A stretch of DNA of 10,298 nt from Candidatus Zixiibacteriota bacterium (lineage in GTDB: Bacteria; Zixibacteria; MSB-5A5; GN15; JACZUZ01): positions 1 to 10,298 of the forward strand of contig JACZUZ010000034.1 of assembly GCA_022572905.1 (NCBI GenBank), written 5' to 3'. Below are positions 6,491 to 10,298 of the stretch, piece after piece. The number at the start of each line of letters is the position of its first letter. Positions within the stretch are counted from its first letter, which is position 1. A program made the position numbers and the translations under genes. Below the pieces are notes generated by a model. The model was not told the origin of the DNA. It was given only the letters and a program-made list of their open reading frames with translations, and did not search any database.

Positions 6491-6506
6491 AGAAAAACAT
6501 TTTTCT
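6491..6506. terminator. AT-rich palindrome between convergent genes
   Basis: AGAAAAA (6491-6497) and TTTTTCT (6500-6506) form a perfect 7-bp inverted repeat with a 2-base centre, 30 bp after the kinase stop and 3 bp outside the end of the convergent dockerin gene. Its T-rich arms could serve as a weak bidirectional terminator. The stem is nearly all A-T, so confidence is low. Confidence 0.3.
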
Positions 6507-6509
6507 AAA

Positions 6510-8033
6510 CTAACCGCATCCCGGATCTGCGCCGGACTGGAATATATATTTAATCATAAAAATCGCGTCGGCGATATTTATATCCCCCGAGCAATCTGCG
6601 TCGGCTCTCAGTAATGGAACCGGCTCTAAGCCGCTCTGGAAAATAAACTTCACGAGGAATGTAGCGTCGCCTATGTCAATGCTCCCGGATCCATCGGAGT
6701 CGCCAGCGGGAACTACGGGAGGTGTTATTATGACTGAATCGCGCGCGCCTTCGGGGGGAACGCCCTGCACTGGTGTTTGGCTTTCTACTGTACCGTCAAT
6801 TCTGATTTCGACAAGATATTTCTTAGAGGTGTCGGCTCCGATTATCGAAACTATTTCAAGAAGGTAGTCACCATTCTTAATACTGTCCACCACGATTGAA
6901 TCGTTGCCGTTTACGTTATTGTATTCTGCGCCATCTCCAATTGTATTCGTAATGTTTCCCGCTGAATCTGCCGCAATGACTAATCCGTCCGGGTCTGTTA
7001 TTGAAATATTAACGTCTGGCCCGTGGTCAATTGAAAATCCGGCGCCGATTAGCGGAGACGGTTCGGTTGCAATAACAGTTAGCGGGAACAAATATCCCGC
7101 TATGTAGCACGAATCTCCGAGGCCGTCACCGTCTACATCTTCCTGTAAGGGATTGAATATGTTCGGACAATTATCAAAGTCGTCCGGGATTCCATCGCCA
7201 TCGCTGTCGGGTCCAGGGAGTCCTACAATGACCGGGACAATTCCATCCAGCGTACTTCTTTCGATAAACATGGGGAAATTATTCTGACTGAGCTGTGTTG
7301 TATCAATCAAAACGGGCCTGTCAAAAGTTTCCGCAGGCGTAGAAAGATAGATTGTAATGAATTCTCCGGATCCCGCCGATATCCCGAAGATGTCAGCGGC
7401 TCCAAGATTAATCCTCGCCAATGATGTTAGTACCGAGTCATGAGTCCAGGTAAGACCTGCAATTCTTGCTCCGAACGTAACGGAATCTATAGCCGGGATA
7501 GCCGCGCCTATTCTCACTTGCAGGGGCAATGAGAATCCTAGAATATTGGAAGAATTCTTGTAATCAATTGTAACTGCGATGTTAGTCTCCAAAGCGGGCA
7601 AAACGGAGTCCGGAAATGTGATAGTGTCCGCGGTTTCCAATGTTGGGACATATTGGCCGTTTCCCGGGGGGCAAGATATCGGAGTGAAATTAATAAAAAG
7701 AAAATCAATCAATGCCGTCAAATCGCGAATATTGATTCCGGAATAATCGTCGCAATCTGATTCGGAGCAAACAATAGCCAAGCTGTCCTTGAAAAGCAAG
7801 TTGTCAATGGGAGTTAAATCTCCGATTGTAACTGTGTTTGATCCATCTACGTCTCCACAAAGGCCGCACACGCTTGCAATGGTTTCAGATTTAGATTCGC
7901 TAACTATAGTCCTGCCTTTTGCGATGACTCTGCTCTCGGGAGCCGATCCCCTGATGATAATGATAGTCAATAGTCCGAGAAATAATGAAAGCGCGAAACA
8001 CTTATTTTTTGATAAGGTTTTGAATGAGGACAT
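6510..8033 (-). CDS. Secreted dockerin / thrombospondin type-3 repeat protein
   Basis: A 507-residue exported protein. The N-terminus has lysines (K5, K9, K11), a hydrophobic run (CFALSLFLGLLTIIII) and a small-residue stretch (RGSAPE), a plausible signal peptide. At about 59-122 lies a dockerin-like pair (GDVDGSNTVTIGDLTPIDNLLF, second arm NIRDLTALIDFLF). A beta-rich segment at about 140-250, with alternating hydrophobic residues, recalls cohesin-like sandwiches. Residues 275-310 are a calcium-binding TSP3 repeat (DSDGDGIPDDFDNCP, DVDGDGLGD). A second beta domain follows, and a canonical dockerin closes the protein at 444-505 (DSDGSGSIDIGDATFLVKFIF, then CSGDINIADAIFMIKYIF). The frame is open to 8141 from a TTG codon, but ATG 8033 places the signal peptide at the N-terminus. 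No sorting tail, catalytic domain or cohesin partner is present. It is probably a surface or extracellular calcium-stabilised binding protein. Confidence 0.85.
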   Translation of the reverse strand: MSSFKTLSKNKCFALSLFLGLLTIIIIRGSAPESRVIAKGRTIVSESKSETIASVCGLCGDVDGSNTVTIGDLTPIDNLLFKDSLAIVCSESDCDDYSGINIRDLTALIDFLFINFTPISCPPGNGQYVPTLETADTITFPDSVLPALETNIAVTIDYKNSSNILGFSLPLQVRIGAAIPAIDSVTFGARIAGLTWTHDSVLTSLARINLGAADIFGISAGSGEFITIYLSTPAETFDRPVLIDTTQLSQNNFPMFIERSTLDGIVPVIVGLPGPDSDGDGIPDDFDNCPNIFNPLQEDVDGDGLGDSCYIAGYLFPLTVIATEPSPLIGAGFSIDHGPDVNISITDPDGLVIAADSAGNITNTIGDGAEYNNVNGNDSIVVDSIKNGDYLLEIVSIIGADTSKKYLVEIRIDGTVESQTPVQGVPPEGARDSVIITPPVVPAGDSDGSGSIDIGDATFLVKFIFQSGLEPVPLLRADADCSGDINIADAIFMIKYIFQSGADPGCG

Positions 8034-8173
8034 GGCAAGTTCCGGTGGTGTAAATTTGAATACCGACACTATTCCTTCAATAGAATATAACAACAGACTC
8101 CATACAGGCAAGGGAAAAGTTGACATCGTGACACGGCGCAATTAATGTCCCGATGCCATTAGAGCCATCCAAG

Positions 8174-8202
8174 TTGCCTCGCCGCCATGGGTTGTGTATA
8201 CT
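8174..8202 (+). promoter_or_regulatory. Candidate sigma-70-type promoter of the GAF-PP2C gene
   Basis: TTGCCT (8174-8179) and TATACT (8197-8202) are 17 bp apart and match the consensus at 4 of 6 and 5 of 6 positions. Transcription would begin near 8209, leaving a leader of about 50 nt with a good ribosome binding site. A second possible -35 box, a perfect TTGACA at 8120-8125, has only a poor -10 partner (ATTAAT at 8141-8146, 15-bp spacing). The 224-bp divergent region also serves the dockerin gene, for which I see no clear promoter. Confidence 0.45.
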
Positions 8203-8257
8203 TCATGACTGGGCCCCTTTTGAGATACAGGTTGGGTCTGCATAGAAAGGAATCGAA

Positions 8258-9544
8258 ATGGCCGATCTTAGCCAACTTGAAATAGAAAACAAACGCCTGA
8301 AAATCGCCATGGGCGAGCTTGAGGCGCTTATTGATATTGCTACCGCGATTAGCTCAAGTATGAGCGTTGAGGAAATCTGTGACCGAATTGTTGGCAAAGT
8401 TATCAAGCGTTGTCGGGCGTCCCAGGGAGCGATTTTCCTTTTGGGTGAGAGCGAAAATGCTCCAATGGAAACATTCGTTCGCAGAAAGGATTCAGGTGTG
8501 CGCGAACATCCAGCGCGAATGGGTATGGCGCTTACCGGATGGATGATAAAACATCAGCGGGCGCTAATTCTTAGTAGAGACAAAGACCCCGATGGACTGA
8601 TGAAGCACAGCACGGAGGGGGTAACATCCGCTCTGACAGTGCCGCTCAAAACACAAGGGAAACTGATTGGTGTGATGACAGTTTTCAACAGACAGGATTC
8701 TGTTAGTTTCAACATGGACGACCAGCGTTTCCTTTCAATTGTCGCCGCGCAATCGGCTCAATCATTGGAGGCCGCCCGGCTTCAACAAGAGGAAAAACAA
8801 CTTAATCAGTTGAAAGAAGAAATGCGTGTCGCCGGGCAGATTCAGGGAACCATGATGCCACATGAGTTTCCTTCCATGTCCGAATATGATATCTACGCCA
8901 CGAATTTGCCCGCCGATGAAATTGGAGGTGATTGCTATGATGTTATCCAGATCAATAGCCACCGCACGCTTATTTCGGTCGGCGATGTTGCCGGCCACGG
9001 AGTCGGCGCGGCTCTGCTTATGGCTAACGCGCAGGCGGTTGTTCGGTCGCAATTACCTTTTTCGGAAAACGCCGATCCTGATTTGCGCGAAATTGTACGA
9101 GGCGTTTCGGAATTTCTCTCCCAATGGACCGAACATGACAAATACATAACGCTTTTTCTGGGAATTCTTGATTCAAATGATGGAACAATTGAGTATGTCA
9201 ACGCGGGCCACAATCCTCCCATGCTACTGGACAGTTCCGGAGAACTAACAGAACTTGAAGCGGGCGGAATTCCTCTTGGTATGTTCACCGGATCATTCTA
9301 CGATGTCGGGAAAATCACTCTGGAAAAACACTCTCGGCTACTGGTTTTCACCGACGGTGTGACTGAACTAGCCAATGAAGCGGACGAACAATTCGGAGAG
9401 GAGCGTTTGGGCAGCTTTGTTAAAAATTCTCAGTCGCTGGATTCCAAATCGTTTTGCGAAAAACTAATGACTGAACTTAAGACTTATCGCGGCAAAGCAG
9501 TCCAGGCCGACGATATTACGCTATTGGCGATCAGACGATTATAG
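8258..9544 (+). CDS. GAF domain - SpoIIE/RsbU-type PP2C serine phosphatase
   Basis: A 428-residue cytoplasmic protein. Residues 1-20 begin a helix leading into a GAF sensor domain (about 22-172; ISSSMSVEEICDRIV, then SALTVPLKTQGKLIGVMTVFN). A coiled-coil-like linker rich in Q, E and L (172-198) leads to a PP2C phosphatase of the SpoIIE/RsbU class (199-428). The metal-binding motifs are all present: EIGGDCYD (221-228), GDVAGHG (242-248), NAGHNP (315-320), FTDGVTE (364-370) and QADDITL (416-422), so it should be active. Such enzymes dephosphorylate serine or threonine on partner proteins, often STAS anti-anti-sigma factors, but no STAS or anti-sigma kinase gene is in the window. AAAGGA 7-12 nt before the ATG supports the start. 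It is divergent from the dockerin gene and is the only phosphatase near the kinase genes. Confidence 0.95.
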   Translation: MADLSQLEIENKRLKIAMGELEALIDIATAISSSMSVEEICDRIVGKVIKRCRASQGAIFLLGESENAPMETFVRRKDSGVREHPARMGMALTGWMIKHQRALILSRDKDPDGLMKHSTEGVTSALTVPLKTQGKLIGVMTVFNRQDSVSFNMDDQRFLSIVAAQSAQSLEAARLQQEEKQLNQLKEEMRVAGQIQGTMMPHEFPSMSEYDIYATNLPADEIGGDCYDVIQINSHRTLISVGDVAGHGVGAALLMANAQAVVRSQLPFSENADPDLREIVRGVSEFLSQWTEHDKYITLFLGILDSNDGTIEYVNAGHNPPMLLDSSGELTELEAGGIPLGMFTGSFYDVGKITLEKHSRLLVFTDGVTELANEADEQFGEERLGSFVKNSQSLDSKSFCEKLMTELKTYRGKAVQADDITLLAIRRL

Positions 9545-9558
9545 CTTCGAAGCATGTG

Positions 9559-9583
9559 CGCCCGAATGTAAATTGTTCGGGTG
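9559..9583. terminator. Hairpin between convergent genes
   Basis: CGCCCGAA (9559-9566) pairs with TTCGGGTG (9576-9583) in an 8-bp stem with one G-T pair and a 9-nt loop, midway between the stop of the phosphatase gene and the end of the convergent TPR gene. It lacks a T-run on either side, so termination would be weak or factor-assisted. A perfect 10-base palindrome GCTTCGAAGC at 9544-9553 overlaps the phosphatase stop codon. Confidence 0.4.
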
Positions 9584-9597
9584 ATGTTGTAGGCTAG

Positions 9598-10298
9598 TCA
9601 GTTCTTATCGTCGTACTTAATTAACAACTCAATAAAACGTTTGTCGTTGCGGAGCGGGTCGAAAATTGGGTTTAGCCGCAGGTCGTTAACAGACAAGAAA
9701 CCGGGAACAGACAACGCTTCATCCAGTAATTCCAAAGCCCGCTTGTTATCTCCCATCATCGCGAAAGTTTTTGCGGCTTCTTCAAGCATTCGCACTCCCG
9801 CAATCGCGTCACGGCTAACTGTCAGCTCCTTGAGGAAATTCTCACACAAACTTGCGGCTTCATTATTTCTGCCGAGTCCTGCGTTGGCCCGAGCAAGCTC
9901 TCTCAAGTGAAGAGAACTGTTCGGTCTTTCTCTCAATTTTCTTTCGGCAAAACGCCTTGCCAGATCAAAATATACAAGGCTCGAATCTTCATCGCGCATT
10001 AGCAAGAACACGAACCCTTTCTTGTTATAGAAAATAGCTGTGTCATCAAAAACACCGGCGCTCGAATACTCCTGCAGATTTTCAAGCGCCGAAACATAGT
10101 CTCGCCTGTGAATATGAATATCAGCCAAGGCGCTGGCCAACTCTTGCGGCGAAACGCTTTCCTTAGCCCGCTCCAACATCACGATGGCAGAGTCAGAGTC
10201 AGCGTTCCATGAAATGTACAGCCGTGCCCGCATAGCGTACACGACGCTTCTCTCCGGGAAGAGAGAAGCGCATCTTTCGAGTAAGCTGTCCGCTTTTT
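9598..10298 (-). CDS. TPR-repeat protein, C-terminal part (5' end beyond the window)
   Basis: The minus-strand frame is open from the stop codon at 9598 to the window edge, at least 232 codons. A GTG at 10242 is not a credible start: the codons before it continue the same TPR pattern (ADSLLERC, then LFPERSVVYAMRARLY), so the gene begins outside. Visible TPR-like helix pairs include LASALADIHIHRRDYVSALENL, AIFYNKKGFVFLLMRDEDSSLVYFDLA, HLRELARANAGLGRNNEAASL and KTFAMMGDNKRALELLDEAL. The last 25 residues (NDLRLNPIFDPLRNDKRF, then IELL) match the tail typical of TolB-TPR kinases and adenylate cyclases. It is probably the end of a second kinase-TPR protein related to the one at 4046, but the catalytic end is not visible. 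A plain TPR protein is the alternative. Confidence 0.8.
   Translation of the reverse strand, partial: KADSLLERCASLFPERSVVYAMRARLYISWNADSDSAIVMLERAKESVSPQELASALADIHIHRRDYVSALENLQEYSSAGVFDDTAIFYNKKGFVFLLMRDEDSSLVYFDLARRFAERKLRERPNSSLHLRELARANAGLGRNNEAASLCENFLKELTVSRDAIAGVRMLEEAAKTFAMMGDNKRALELLDEALSVPGFLSVNDLRLNPIFDPLRNDKRFIELLIKYDDKN

Noticed and set aside
8034-8141. N-terminal extension of the dockerin protein from a TTG codon.
   Set aside because: It would bury the signal peptide behind 36 residues; the ATG at 8033 gives a normal exported protein.

Overview
The window looks like chromosomal DNA of a free-living bacterium, probably from the FCB-type candidate phyla (Zixibacteria and relatives are my best guess). 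The reasons are a eukaryotic-type Ser/Thr kinase fused to a TolB-like domain and TPRs, a secreted dockerin/thrombospondin-type-3 protein, a GAF-RsbU-type phosphatase, and moderate base composition. The lineage is inferred from gene style only; no rRNA or marker gene is present.

Left third (about 1-2824, all minus strand). Read 5' to 3' on that strand, it begins with a two-gene unit: a DUF262 (ParB/GmrSD-N-like) protein followed 8 bp later by a small HEPN protein with an intact Rx4H ribonuclease motif. This looks like a defence or toxin-type module and is visibly more AT-rich than the kinase region. Two small housekeeping-style proteins follow, an AHSA1/SRPBCC-domain protein and a VOC (glyoxalase-fold) protein, 40 bp apart and each with a good ribosome binding site.

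Middle (about 2986-6460). A 51-codon 5' remnant of a Ser/Thr kinase gene, with its conserved 39-nt leader, is cut off exactly at the end of a 626-bp element. That element is a REP-associated (Y1/HUH) transposase gene flanked by 33-bp inverted repeats, each able to fold into a hairpin, so it resembles a REPtron. About 240 bp further on lies an intact paralogue of the interrupted gene, an 804-aa kinase-TolB-like-TPR protein that starts with the same leader and the same N-terminus.

Right third (about 6510-10298). A convergent gene encodes an exported dockerin/TSP3 protein. It is divergent from a GAF-SpoIIE/PP2C phosphatase. The phosphatase is convergent with the C-terminal part of a TPR protein that runs off the window and whose tail resembles the ends of kinase-TPR proteins. 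The window therefore holds one complete kinase, one broken kinase, one PP2C phosphatase and one TPR tail: a phospho-signalling neighbourhood interrupted by mobile DNA. No tRNA, rRNA or CRISPR array is visible, and no stretch longer than 300 bases lacks a gene.
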